Assembly: GCA_034421015.1 (NCBI GenBank)
Contig: DAOUKT010000010.1
Coordinates: forward strand, 62,001-126,000
Source of the DNA: DAOUJW01 sp034421015
Lineage (GTDB): Bacteria > Chloroflexota > Dehalococcoidia > Lucifugimonadales > UBA2985
Direction: 5' to 3'
DNA length: 64,000 nucleotides
Shown piece after piece: positions 25,345-34,577 of the stretch; the stretch's first letter is position 1; every line of letters starts with the position of its first letter. The notes below the pieces were generated by a model. The model was not told the DNA's origin. It worked only from the letters and a program-made list of their open reading frames with translations, and searched no databases. The position numbers and the translations under genes are program-made.

Positions 25345-27552
25345 ATGCCCGTATCCAAGGAAGTCCTGGACGAGATCGCCCTCACCGAGGAGGAGTACCG
25401 CCTCATAGAGGAGCGGCTGGACAGGGAACCCAACCCGGTGGAGCTGGGGATGTTCGGCGCGCTGTGGAGCGAGCACTGCGGCTACAAGCACTCCAAACTG
25501 CTCCTCAGACAGCTACCGTCCCAAAGCCCCAGGCTTCTGGTCACACCCGGCGCCGAGAACGCAGGGGTGGTCGATATTGGCGACGGGCTGGCCGTCGTGA
25601 TGAAGGTTGAGTCCCACAACCACCCGTCGGCGGTGGAGCCGTTTCAAGGGGCTGCGACGGGCGTCGGCGGCATTGTGCGAGACATCCTGGCGATGGGCGC
25701 GCGGCCCATCGCACTTCTGAACTCCCTGCGCTTCGGCCCGCTGGACGACGCCCGCAACCGCTACCTCTTCGGGGGCGTCATCGGCGGCATATCCTGGTAC
25801 GGCAACTGCATCGGCATCCCGGACGTGGGCGGCGAGGTGTGCTTCTCCACTTCCTACTCCGGCAACCCCCTGGTGAACGCAATGTGCGTCGGCCTTGTGG
25901 GCAAGGACTCTCTGGTGAAGGCCCAGGCATCGGGGGAGGGCAATCTCCTGGTGCTCGTGGGCGCGGACACCGGGCGGGACGGCATTCACGGCGCATCCGG
26001 CCTGGCGTCCCGCACCTTCGAGGAGGAGCGCGAGATGCGCCCCACGGTACAGGTTGGCAACCCTTTCCTTGAGAAGGTCCTGGTCGAGGCGTGCCTTGAG
26101 GTCGCGGCCTCCGGCAGCATCGTTGGGATGCAGGACCTGGGCGCCGCGGGCCTGACCAGCACAGTCGTAGAGGCCGCCGCGCGAGGGGGAGCCGGGGCCG
26201 TGATCGACATATCCAGGGTGCCCCGCCGAGAGGAGGGCATGACCCCCTACGAGGTGATGCTGTCCGAGTCCCAGGAGAGGATGCTGGTGATTGTGACGCC
26301 TGAGAAGCTGGACGACGTGGCTGAGGTCTTCGACAAGTGGGACCTTGAGAGCAGCGTCATTGGCCGAGTGACCTATGACGGCCTTGTGAACGTCTACGAC
26401 GGGGACAGCCTGGAGGCATCCCTGCCAATAGACGTCCTCACGGACCCGCCGCTGTACCGGCTTGAGGGGTCGCCGCCCGCCTATCTGTCAGACACCCGCA
26501 GTTTCGATGCAAGGTCGTTGCCCCTTCCAGCCGAGGGGCCTCGCTCCGTCCTGCTTCGCCTGCTGTCGTCCCACGACATTGCGAGCAAGAGGTGGATTTA
26601 CCGGCAGTACGACCACCAGGTGCAGACCAACACCATTCAGGGGCCTGGAGGCGACGCTGCGGTGCTGCGGGTGAAGGGCACGCATAAGGGGATTGCGGTG
26701 ACCACCGACGGCAACGGGCGGTACGCATACCTTGATCCCTTTGTGGGCGGCGCGATAGCCGTGGCTGAGGCGTGCCGCAACCTGGCGTGCGCCGGCGCTG
26801 AGGCCATTGCCCTCACCGACTGCCTGAACTTCGGGAGCCCGGAGCGGCCGGACGGGTACTACCAGTTGGAGGAGTGCGTAAGGGGGATGGCGGCCGCATG
26901 CGACGCCTTTGGCGTACCCGTGATTAGCGGCAACGTCAGCCTCTACAACGAGACTATGGGCGAGGCGGTGTGGCCCACGCCCGTCGTGGGCGGCCTGGGC
27001 CTGCTGGAGGACGCAAGCAGGCAGTGCGCCTCATCCTTCAAGGACGCCGGGGACATCGTGATTCTCATTGGCGCGAGTGAGGTTGACGCAGCGCCGGGGG
27101 CGATAGGCGGCAGCTCCTACCTGCAGGTGGTGCACGGCATTGTTGCGGGACAGCCGGCCATAGACCTGGAGCTGGAGCTGAGGGTCCAACGCCTGTGCCT
27201 CAGGGCCATCCAGCAGGGGCTGCTCAAGTCGGCTCACGACTGTGCGGACGGCGGCCTGGCCGTGTGCCTCGCGGAATCGTGCATAGCCGGCGGCATCGGC
27301 TTCACGGGCGACTTCCCGGCCCCGGAGCGGTGGGATGCAGCCCTCTTTGGAGAGACTCAATCCAGGATTGTGGTGTCCCTGAGCGTTGATGACCTCGCCC
27401 GGTTCGAGGCGCTGGCCTCGGAGGAGGGAGCGCCGTGGGCGCGCCTGGGAGAAGTCGGAGGCGAGAGCCTCAGACTGGCGACGCTGCTGGACGCGCCCTT
27501 GGACGACCTGCGCACTGCCTGGGAGGGCGGCCTGGAAGCGGCATTGGGGTAG
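25345..27552 (+). CDS. purL: Phosphoribosylformylglycinamidine synthase subunit PurL
   Basis: 735 residues, the small-type PurL that works with PurQ and PurS. The family's motifs are present: FGALWSEHCGYKHSK, VMKVESHNHPSAVEP followed by GAATGVGGIVRDI, and in the second half CLNFGSPERP and PVISGNVSLYNET. ATG 25345 is preceded by AAGGAG just after the purQ stop, so the pair is an operon. Confidence 0.96.
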   Translation: MPVSKEVLDEIALTEEEYRLIEERLDREPNPVELGMFGALWSEHCGYKHSKLLLRQLPSQSPRLLVTPGAENAGVVDIGDGLAVVMKVESHNHPSAVEPFQGAATGVGGIVRDILAMGARPIALLNSLRFGPLDDARNRYLFGGVIGGISWYGNCIGIPDVGGEVCFSTSYSGNPLVNAMCVGLVGKDSLVKAQASGEGNLLVLVGADTGRDGIHGASGLASRTFEEEREMRPTVQVGNPFLEKVLVEACLEVAASGSIVGMQDLGAAGLTSTVVEAAARGGAGAVIDISRVPRREEGMTPYEVMLSESQERMLVIVTPEKLDDVAEVFDKWDLESSVIGRVTYDGLVNVYDGDSLEASLPIDVLTDPPLYRLEGSPPAYLSDTRSFDARSLPLPAEGPRSVLLRLLSSHDIASKRWIYRQYDHQVQTNTIQGPGGDAAVLRVKGTHKGIAVTTDGNGRYAYLDPFVGGAIAVAEACRNLACAGAEAIALTDCLNFGSPERPDGYYQLEECVRGMAAACDAFGVPVISGNVSLYNETMGEAVWPTPVVGGLGLLEDASRQCASSFKDAGDIVILIGASEVDAAPGAIGGSSYLQVVHGIVAGQPAIDLELELRVQRLCLRAIQQGLLKSAHDCADGGLAVCLAESCIAGGIGFTGDFPAPERWDAALFGETQSRIVVSLSVDDLARFEALASEEGAPWARLGEVGGESLRLATLLDAPLDDLRTAWEGGLEAALG

Positions 27553-27732
27553 AAGCAGTTTAAGCGATCAAAGGTGTCTGCTAAAGGCTTATCTGTGGCG
27601 ATTTCTGCCATATCCCCAGTCATCCATGACCAAGTGTAATGCACAGAGTCAGCGACGTGATGAAATAATCTACCAATTCGTTGTGATGACTCGTATAATT
27701 TACATAAGGTACAGTAATTGAGGAGCCAAGCC

Positions 27733-29817
27733 ATGACAACACTCGACTCGTCACAGTCTGCATTCTGCCAATCTAGTGAGAGTAACATTAGATTACTCGC
27801 GCCTGCGGGTTGCGGCAAAACAAGTTCATTGCTACACCGTTGTAAGAGTCTCGTGGAGCGTGCTACTGGTAGTCCAAGATTCCTAATCATAACTTTTACG
27901 AATGCAGCGGCTGAAGAACTCAAGGATAGGCAAGCGAATGACCCAGCGTTTGAGTGCCTGAATGACAAGACTACTATTACTACACTAAACGCCTACGGTT
28001 GGCGTCGCACTCGTAGCCAAGTGCGTAATGCCCGCCTTCTAACCTCACCTGCTGACCGGCATTTCGCAGTGTTGAATCAGCTTCGCCCGGTCTGGCTTGA
28101 CAAGCAACATATTGAACAAGCTGTTACAGCACGTGGTTGGGGTCGGAGGAATACCAGAACCATTATGGACGTGATGGATAATTTGAAATCCATGGGCTTC
28201 GATCATACTTTTGACACCAATTTGGACAAATTCCAAGAGAGGATTCGAGGTTTGGAGTCCCAGGGTGCATCTTGGCGGGTTGATCAGCAGTTTGAGGCAC
28301 TTGCTGGTATGGGAATACTCGACATTCGTAATCGAAGTAACGGGGAACGGACTTCTGCAGACTACCGAGAATTTTATAGTAAGTTTTTTGCGTTCTGGCG
28401 TGATGCTACAGCTAGGCTATTGGAAGAATCAACCTTCACTTTTGAGGATCAAAAATACTGGCCTTACTTGGATCTCAGGTCCCCTGGGCCAGATGGGAAG
28501 CCGAAACCGCATATTTATGGCGCAGCCCGACATGACCATATACTCGTTGACGAATTCCAAGACATAAATCCGTTGGACTTGGCTTTGATCAAGGTTATCG
28601 TTGAACGCCATCAATCAACTATCACAATTGTTGGGGACGATGACCAGGCGATTTTTGAGTGGCGTGGCGCAAGCCCAGAGTACATATTGCAGCCACAACG
28701 TTACTTTGGAACTCAATTCAAGGATTATCAGTTGGAGACAAACTACCGGTCACCGAGGAATATAGTTAATCACTCTCAAGAGCTGATCGCACAAAACAAG
28801 AATCGTGTCGCCAAGCGAGTTGAGGCTTCAGAGGACGCGGCTACGGCGGAAATCACAGTAGAGACAGTCGATAGCATTAGTGATCGCTTGAGGTATGTGA
28901 CTGACGTTGTTCGTGACACCAAATACCCCGGTAGGGTAGCTGTCATAGGACATAGGCGTAGTCATCTCATACCTTACGAGATATATTTTGCTTCAGATGG
29001 GGCTCCTTTTAAGACTGCTGCCGATTTGGACATTTTTGGAACCAAGGCATTTGACGACTTCACAGAACTCTTGGACATCTGGAACGGGGCCAATGACCGA
29101 ACACGTCCAGGGGTAGCAGTAGACAATGCGTTGGCGATCTGCAATCTCATTAAGAGACAGCCGCTTAATCGGACAGACTCCCCGAACTTGAAGAGCCATA
29201 TTTTGCAAGGACGTCCCAGAACTACAAATGAAGCAATTCAAACCATTACTAGCTATACAGGTGCTCCCTTGAGTGGAAAAAGCCACTCTGAACTACACAA
29301 AACTGCACTGGGATTCCTAAATGCAGATAGCCTTCCTGAGGCAATAAAGATGGTAGATCAGGAATTCGACGGGCTTAGTTTCGACTATGATAAGCAAGAG
29401 GAGAGTATTTGGCACACTGCTCCTCCCTTACTCCAACTCGCTGAAATCGCGGAAGCCGAGGGCTATGATGCAGACGATATGATTAACAGGATCGAGTTTG
29501 CCAAAGCACAGATACAAGAATACCGTGACTTGGAGGATTTTAATCAAGAAGGCCAGACACCACGCGTTTGGGAGAGACCTCTTCATCTTATGACGGCTTG
29601 GAGGGCTAAGGGAAAAGAGTTTGACACGGTCATACTACTTGATACTGTTGAAGGTATATGGCCAGATTATCGCGCGGACGACGAGAGAAAACTTGAGGCA
29701 GAGAGGCGCTTGTTCTATGTGGCATTTACAAGGGCACAGCGTAGAGTAATCATGTTGACTAGGACTGGCGTCGCCATGAGTCCATTCATAGATGAACTCG
29801 GATTACCAACTAAATAA
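27733..29817 (+). CDS. UvrD/Rep-family SF1 helicase
   Basis: 694 residues. Walker A is APAGCGKTSSL, motif II DEFQD, motif III GDDDQAIFEWRGA, motif IV NYRSP, motif V AWRAKGKEFDTV and motif VI RLFYVAFTRAQRR, a complete SF1A core. No nuclease domain follows. The gene is clearly AT-richer than purL and the ABC operon and uses different codons, and a tRNA-Pro gene lies 135 bases downstream; both suggest horizontal gain. ATG 27733 follows GAGGAG; a TATAAT at 27694 may be its -10. A repair or defence role is inferred. Confidence 0.85.
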   Translation: MTTLDSSQSAFCQSSESNIRLLAPAGCGKTSSLLHRCKSLVERATGSPRFLIITFTNAAAEELKDRQANDPAFECLNDKTTITTLNAYGWRRTRSQVRNARLLTSPADRHFAVLNQLRPVWLDKQHIEQAVTARGWGRRNTRTIMDVMDNLKSMGFDHTFDTNLDKFQERIRGLESQGASWRVDQQFEALAGMGILDIRNRSNGERTSADYREFYSKFFAFWRDATARLLEESTFTFEDQKYWPYLDLRSPGPDGKPKPHIYGAARHDHILVDEFQDINPLDLALIKVIVERHQSTITIVGDDDQAIFEWRGASPEYILQPQRYFGTQFKDYQLETNYRSPRNIVNHSQELIAQNKNRVAKRVEASEDAATAEITVETVDSISDRLRYVTDVVRDTKYPGRVAVIGHRRSHLIPYEIYFASDGAPFKTAADLDIFGTKAFDDFTELLDIWNGANDRTRPGVAVDNALAICNLIKRQPLNRTDSPNLKSHILQGRPRTTNEAIQTITSYTGAPLSGKSHSELHKTALGFLNADSLPEAIKMVDQEFDGLSFDYDKQEESIWHTAPPLLQLAEIAEAEGYDADDMINRIEFAKAQIQEYRDLEDFNQEGQTPRVWERPLHLMTAWRAKGKEFDTVILLDTVEGIWPDYRADDERKLEAERRLFYVAFTRAQRRVIMLTRTGVAMSPFIDELGLPTK

Positions 29818-29914
29818 TACCAGTTCCAGATTGTGTTGGAGCAAGCCGCCGTCTATCCGCCTACCCGGTAGGTTTAGGGCAGGCTAATAGGTTGCAGCTG
29901 TGCCTCTTTTCGCC

Positions 29915-29943
29915 TTGAAGCCCTCTGCGCTGTATGCTATTCT
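29915..29943 (+). promoter_or_regulatory. Promoter of tRNA-Pro
   Basis: TTGAAG (29915-29920), 17-base spacer, TATTCT (29938-29943), about ten bases before the tRNA. Confidence 0.5.
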
Positions 29944-29952
29944 ACGAAAGTT

Positions 29953-30029
29953 CGGGGTGTGGCGCAGCCCGGGAGCGCACTTGCATGGGGTGCAAGGGGC
30001 CGTCGGTTCAAATCCGACCACCCCGACCA
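29953..30029 (+). tRNA. tRNA-Pro (GGG)
   Basis: A 77-base cloverleaf. The acceptor arms are CGGGGTG and CACCCCG, the anticodon stem CTTGC/GCAAG encloses ATGGGGT with anticodon GGG, and the T arm is GTCGG/CCGAC around TTCAAAT. The 3' ACCA is encoded. Confidence 0.95.
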
Positions 30030-30096
30030 TAAGGAACCAGGTTGCCAAAGTGCCGTAATCGGATGACGATTGCGGCGCTTCTAATTTTTGCTACGC

Positions 30097-31083
30097 CTAC
30101 CCCCCATACGCCGTCGGCCAGAGGTGGCAGGCCGCCTGGTGCCTTGGGGCCACCTCAATCAGCGGCGGGTCTACGACCTCGCAGGTTCCGGCGATTGCCT
30201 GGGGGCACCTGGGGTTGAACCGGCAGCCCGGCGGCGGCTCGGTGGGGCTGGGAGGCTCGCCGGGTATCACTGGTCGCTGTCTCAGCCTGTTGGCTGGGTC
30301 GGGTTCAGGGATGGCCTGTATGAGGGCTTTGGTGTAGGGGTGAAGCGGCTCCTCGATGACCCTGTCGGAAGGCCCCATCTCCACAATGCGCCCGGCGTAC
30401 ATGACGGCAATCCGGTCGGAGAAGTGGCGGGCCGTCGCGATGTCGTGGGTGATGTACAGGAAGGTTATCCCGTAGGTCTTCTGCAGGTCTCGCATCAGGT
30501 AGAGGATCTCCGCCCGGCTGGAGGCGTCGATCATCGATACCGGCTCGTCCGCTAGGATGAAGTCCGGCTTGAGTATGAGGGCCCGGGCGATGCCCACGCG
30601 CTGGCGCTGGCCCCCGGACAGCATGTGCGGGTACTTGGCGGCGACCTCCACAGCAGGCGACAGGTTCACGTCCTCCAGGGACTTGTGAATCAGCTCCGTC
30701 CTCTCGCGGGTGCTGCCGTGGCCGTGGATGACCAGGGGCTCCTCAATGGTCTGGCCGATGCTCATGAAGGGGTCGATGCTGGAGTAGGGGTCCTGGAACA
30801 CGCCCTGGGCCCTGCGCCGGAACTCCTTCAGCCGGGACTCATGGGCCTGGCCTATCTCCTCGCCGTCGAAGAAGATGCGCCCGTGAGTGGGCCTCAGCAG
30901 CCTCAGGGCCGCCCTGCCCAGTGTGGTCTTGCCTGAGCCGGACTCGCCGACAACGGCCAGGGTCTCGCCTCGCTCCAAGTTGAGGGTGACGCCGTCCAAC
31001 GCCCTTACCACCACTGACCCCAAGAACCCCTTCCTGGCCTGGAAGTGAACTTTGAGGTCTTCTATCCTGATCAGCTGCGTCAT
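30097..31083 (-). CDS. Peptide-type ABC transporter ATP-binding protein (OppF/DppF-like)
   Basis: 328 residues. Walker A GESGSGKTTL, Q-loop FQDPYSS, signature LSGGQRQRVGIARAL, Walker B FILADEPVSMID and H-loop ITHDI are all present, followed by the C-terminal oligopeptide domain with cysteines (GCRFNPRCP). This is the last gene of a minus-strand five-gene import operon; its ATG overlaps the TGA of the preceding ATPase gene. The substrate is unknown: the family imports peptides, nickel or sugars. Confidence 0.93.
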   Translation of the reverse strand: MTQLIRIEDLKVHFQARKGFLGSVVVRALDGVTLNLERGETLAVVGESGSGKTTLGRAALRLLRPTHGRIFFDGEEIGQAHESRLKEFRRRAQGVFQDPYSSIDPFMSIGQTIEEPLVIHGHGSTRERTELIHKSLEDVNLSPAVEVAAKYPHMLSGGQRQRVGIARALILKPDFILADEPVSMIDASSRAEILYLMRDLQKTYGITFLYITHDIATARHFSDRIAVMYAGRIVEMGPSDRVIEEPLHPYTKALIQAIPEPDPANRLRQRPVIPGEPPSPTEPPPGCRFNPRCPQAIAGTCEVVDPPLIEVAPRHQAACHLWPTAYGG

Positions 31084-32042
31084 TGGCCTTGCTCCAGGAG
31101 CCAGCACCGGGCCTCGTGGCCTTCCCTGACGGTGAACGCGGGAGGGACCCGGCTATCGCAGGGTTCAAAGGCGAAGGGACACCGGGGGCTGAAGCGGCAG
31201 CCCGTAGGAGGGCTGGTGAGGTCCGGGGGCGCGCCGGATATGAAGACCGGAGCCTCGTCCGAGTCCAGCCTTGGGATGCTGTCCAGCAGCCTTTGGGTGT
31301 AGGGGTGTTTTGGGCTGAGGAAAACGTCCTCGGAGGCGCCAAGCTCCACCATCTGGCCGCCGTACATGACCGCAATCCTGTCGCACAGGTCGCTGGCCAG
31401 GGCGATGTCGTGGGTGATGAAGATGAAGGAGATGCCCAGGTCCCGCTTGAGGTCTTTCAGCAAATTCATCATCTGGGCCTGGATGCTGACGTCCAGCGCG
31501 GACGTCGGCTCATCGAGTATAACGAGGCTTGGACTCATCACCAGGGACATGGCGATCATCACCCGTTGCTTCATCCCGCCGCTGAGCTCATGGGGATATC
31601 TGTTCACCACCTCACCGGGCAGCCGCACCAGGTCGAACAGCTCCAGAACGCGCTCCCGGGCCTGCCCCTTTCTGCCGCCGTTCTCCTGCAAGAGGGGCTC
31701 GGACACCTGGTGGCCTACCTTCAGCACCGGGTTGAGGGAGTTCATCGCGCCCTGGAAGACCATCGACATCCTCTTCCAGCGTATCTCCCGCCGGAACTCG
31801 TCGTTGGGGAGGGCCGCGATATCGTCGCCCTCCAGGGTCACGTCGCCCCTGTACCCCGTAGCGTTCCTGGGAAGCAGCCGCATAAGAGCCAGGGAGAGGC
31901 TGGTCTTGCCGGAGCCGGACTCGCCCACAATGCCCAGGGCCTGCCCCCGCTCCAGGTCAAATGAGATGCCGTCCACGGCCCGCACCACCGCCTCACGGGT
32001 GGTGTAGTACATGTGCAGGTCTCTGACTTCCAGTAGGCTCAC
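31080..32042 (-). CDS. Peptide-type ABC transporter ATP-binding protein (OppD/DppD-like)
   Basis: 320 residues from GTG 32042, which overlaps the permease stop as GTGA. Walker A GESGSGKTSL, signature LSGGMKQRVMIAMSL, Walker B LVILDEPTSALD and ITHDIAL are present, plus the C-terminal GCRFSPRCPF cysteine motif of the oligopeptide group. It pairs with the OppF-like ATPase as a heterodimer. A longer frame upstream reads as permuted permease sequence and is not used. Confidence 0.93.
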   Translation of the reverse strand: MSLLEVRDLHMYYTTREAVVRAVDGISFDLERGQALGIVGESGSGKTSLSLALMRLLPRNATGYRGDVTLEGDDIAALPNDEFRREIRWKRMSMVFQGAMNSLNPVLKVGHQVSEPLLQENGGRKGQARERVLELFDLVRLPGEVVNRYPHELSGGMKQRVMIAMSLVMSPSLVILDEPTSALDVSIQAQMMNLLKDLKRDLGISFIFITHDIALASDLCDRIAVMYGGQMVELGASEDVFLSPKHPYTQRLLDSIPRLDSDEAPVFISGAPPDLTSPPTGCRFSPRCPFAFEPCDSRVPPAFTVREGHEARCWLLEQGQ

Positions 32043-33466
32043 TGCCGCGCCATCCTTAGTCTGGGGTCGACTACGCGCTCCATCCCCAGGGCGATGAGCA
32101 CGAAGGTGAGGGCGGTCAGCACAATGAGGATGCCAGGGGGGAGCACCCACCACCAGTAACCGACGTAGACCGCGCCGGTCCTGAACCCCTGGTCAAGAAT
32201 CTGCCCCCAGGTGGGTATCGACGGGTCGCCCAGTCCCAGGAAGCTCAACCCGGCCTCGGCGAGTATGGCGGCGGGCGTGAAGAATATCATCTGGGCGAAG
32301 ACGAAGGGCGCCATCTGCGGGAAGATGTGCCGGAACATTATGCGCCACCGGGACGCGCCCAGGGCCGCGGTGGCCTCCATAAGCTGCCCCGACCTTATCT
32401 GTAACACCATCGATCGTATAACGATTGCCAGACCGGGCCAGCCGAAGACAATCATTATCGCAACGACTATCCACAGCTTCTGGCCCAGGATGAAGGCCAG
32501 GAACAGCAGGATGGGCAGCAGCGGGATGTTGGTTAGGATGTCCGAGAAGCGCTGGATGGAGATGTCCGTCTTGCCTCCGGTGTAGCCGCTGATTATGCCC
32601 ATAGTCGTGCCTATGACGGTGGCCATCACAGCCGTGACCAGTCCTATTGTGAGCGCGACGGGGAAGCCGAATATGAGACCCCTTGCCAGGTCGCGGCCTA
32701 TGGAGTCGGTGCCCATCAGCCCGAAGCTCGCGCCGCCCAGCACGAACCGCACGGAGTCTATTGAGTCGTTGGGACTGGATGACCGGGCCAGCACCAGTAT
32801 CCGATAGTCCCCCTTGAGGGACTGGAATTCGCCGCTTGCGGCTGGGTCCGGAGCGCCGAAAATAGCGAGGTCAACCTCGCCAACCAGGGTAGTTGCCGGC
32901 ATACGCACGCCGAACTCGTCCTGCAGGAACTGGGACACCTCTCCGGCAACCGAGGTCTCGCCGGTCAGGAACACCCGGAATGGCGTCTCATCATATCTGA
33001 CCACAGGTGAGGTCTCGCCGGGCCTCTGGGCGGATACAACGTGCCTGTAGAGGCTGATGGCGCGCCCGTCGGGGCGCTCCACGGAGACCGTGATGGTGGT
33101 TGGCCTGCTCTCGTAGGTGACGCCCTCTAGGGAGAAGGACGTGAAGGTCGGGGCGTCGTCGTAGCCGTAGTCCAGGTCGAACACGTAGAGGCTCTCCATG
33201 CCGCGGGAAGTCTGGCGCACCTCGGCGGGTTCCGTCGCCTCGAATACCGTGTGCCTAACGCCGCCGCCGAGCCAGACGGGGGGTACGTTCTTGGGGTTGT
33301 CCGCCCAGGCGGACGGGTTGTTCCAGAACCGCGTGCCGAAGTCCAGGGGGTTCGTCGTCAGGGCGAATATGGAGATACCGATCATGGTGAGAAGAAAGGC
33401 CACGCCCGTCTTCCCCGTGGTGGAGGAGAGCAGCTCCTTGATTGTGTTGCCCAGCGCGCCCGTCAT
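32039..33466 (-). CDS. ABC permease (OppC/DppC-like) with large insertion
   Basis: 475 residues against about 300 for the family. The first helix (about 20-37) is followed by some 200 residues of predicted extracytoplasmic beta-rich sequence, and only then by GTDSIGRDLARGL, which normally follows helix 1 closely. The remaining five helices and the EAA motif (EATAALGASRWRIMFRHIFP) are standard. The insert may form an outer-face domain helping the binding protein. Start and stop overlap both neighbours by four bases, so the operon is tightly coupled. Confidence 0.88.
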   Translation of the reverse strand: MTGALGNTIKELLSSTTGKTGVAFLLTMIGISIFALTTNPLDFGTRFWNNPSAWADNPKNVPPVWLGGGVRHTVFEATEPAEVRQTSRGMESLYVFDLDYGYDDAPTFTSFSLEGVTYESRPTTITVSVERPDGRAISLYRHVVSAQRPGETSPVVRYDETPFRVFLTGETSVAGEVSQFLQDEFGVRMPATTLVGEVDLAIFGAPDPAASGEFQSLKGDYRILVLARSSSPNDSIDSVRFVLGGASFGLMGTDSIGRDLARGLIFGFPVALTIGLVTAVMATVIGTTMGIISGYTGGKTDISIQRFSDILTNIPLLPILLFLAFILGQKLWIVVAIMIVFGWPGLAIVIRSMVLQIRSGQLMEATAALGASRWRIMFRHIFPQMAPFVFAQMIFFTPAAILAEAGLSFLGLGDPSIPTWGQILDQGFRTGAVYVGYWWWVLPPGILIVLTALTFVLIALGMERVVDPRLRMARQ

Positions 33467-34527
33467 TGGTAGCGAACCCTCGGATCAACGATGATGTAGA
33501 GCACCTCCAGGGTGAACCTGGCGGTGATGTAGATGAGCGTGAACATGAAGGTCAGGGCCACGACAACAGACTCGTCCACGGCCAGAATGGCGTCGTAGTA
33601 GAGGCGGCCCATGCCGGGCCAGTTGAACACCGTCTCCGTGAGTATGCCGCCCGCTACGGAGGACGCCAGGCCCAGAATCAGGCCCGTGAGTATGGGCGGA
33701 GCGGCCACACGCAGTATGTGGCGCCGCATCACCGTGCCCTCGGGCAGGCCCTTGGCACGGGCCACCGTCACGAAGTCCTCCTGGGCCGTGTTCATCACCA
33801 TTGTCCGCACGACGTATGTCCACGACCCAACGGATATTAGCACGAGGGTGATGATAGGCAGCGACGCGTGCCATAGCAGATCGATGAAGCGCGGGATGAC
33901 TCCCTCAGGAGGCGGGACGCTGTACATGCCGCCGGGCGGGAAGACCCGCACGCCGGTGGCGGAGAGAACAAGGTAGGTGAGGAGTATGAAGAGGATGCCT
34001 GCCCACCATGCCGGCAGGGCGTTGGACGTGGCTGAGAAGAGGGACGCTATGCGGTCGGCTCTGGTCCCCACCTTGGTAGCCAGCTTCACGCCGAAGAACA
34101 GGCCCAGCACAGCGGTTATGGCCGAGGCGGTAGTTACAAGCAGCATGGTCCTGGGAAGCCGCTCGGCTATGAGGGATGTTATCTTGCTGCTGCCGTCGGC
34201 AGTCTTCAGCGTTCTCGCCTCGCCCAGGTCCAGCCGTATGACCCGGCCTATCATCTGGGGCAGTCGGAAGTACCAGGGCCGGTCCAGCTCGTAGGACGCC
34301 TCAAGCTCCCGGCGATGCTCCTGGATGGCCTGCTCTATCTGGTCCGGGTCTCTGATGGTCTGGGCGAGGCCCTGCCGCATTCCCCGGACCTCCTCGTTGA
34401 CAATGGCCGTCAGCATCCGGTCCGAGAAGCCGGTGGCCCCCAAAGTCACAGCCACCAGAATCAGAACGGCGAACAGAACGCCGAGGAGGGTTATAGCTCG
34501 TATCGCCAGGGTCTTGGCAATGGACAT
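33463..34527 (-). CDS. ABC permease (OppB/DppB-like)
   Basis: 354 residues with six predicted helices and the EAA loop TVARAKGLPEGTVMRRHILR. An extra polar segment of about 80 residues after the first helix is somewhat longer than usual. It forms the pore with the OppC-like permease, whose start overlaps this gene's stop. The binding protein gene lies 50 bases upstream. Confidence 0.9.
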   Translation of the reverse strand: MSIAKTLAIRAITLLGVLFAVLILVAVTLGATGFSDRMLTAIVNEEVRGMRQGLAQTIRDPDQIEQAIQEHRRELEASYELDRPWYFRLPQMIGRVIRLDLGEARTLKTADGSSKITSLIAERLPRTMLLVTTASAITAVLGLFFGVKLATKVGTRADRIASLFSATSNALPAWWAGILFILLTYLVLSATGVRVFPPGGMYSVPPPEGVIPRFIDLLWHASLPIITLVLISVGSWTYVVRTMVMNTAQEDFVTVARAKGLPEGTVMRRHILRVAAPPILTGLILGLASSVAGGILTETVFNWPGMGRLYYDAILAVDESVVVALTFMFTLIYITARFTLEVLYIIVDPRVRYQ

Positions 34528-34577
34528 CTTGGCGCCACGGCCGGAGTGCCTCTACCGGCAGTCTGAGTTCCGGCGGA

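Noticed and set aside
29953..30029. tRNA-Pro as the attachment site of an integrated element
   Set aside because: No integrase, no direct repeat of the tRNA 3' end and no phage genes are visible nearby, so only the foreign composition of the helicase is reported.
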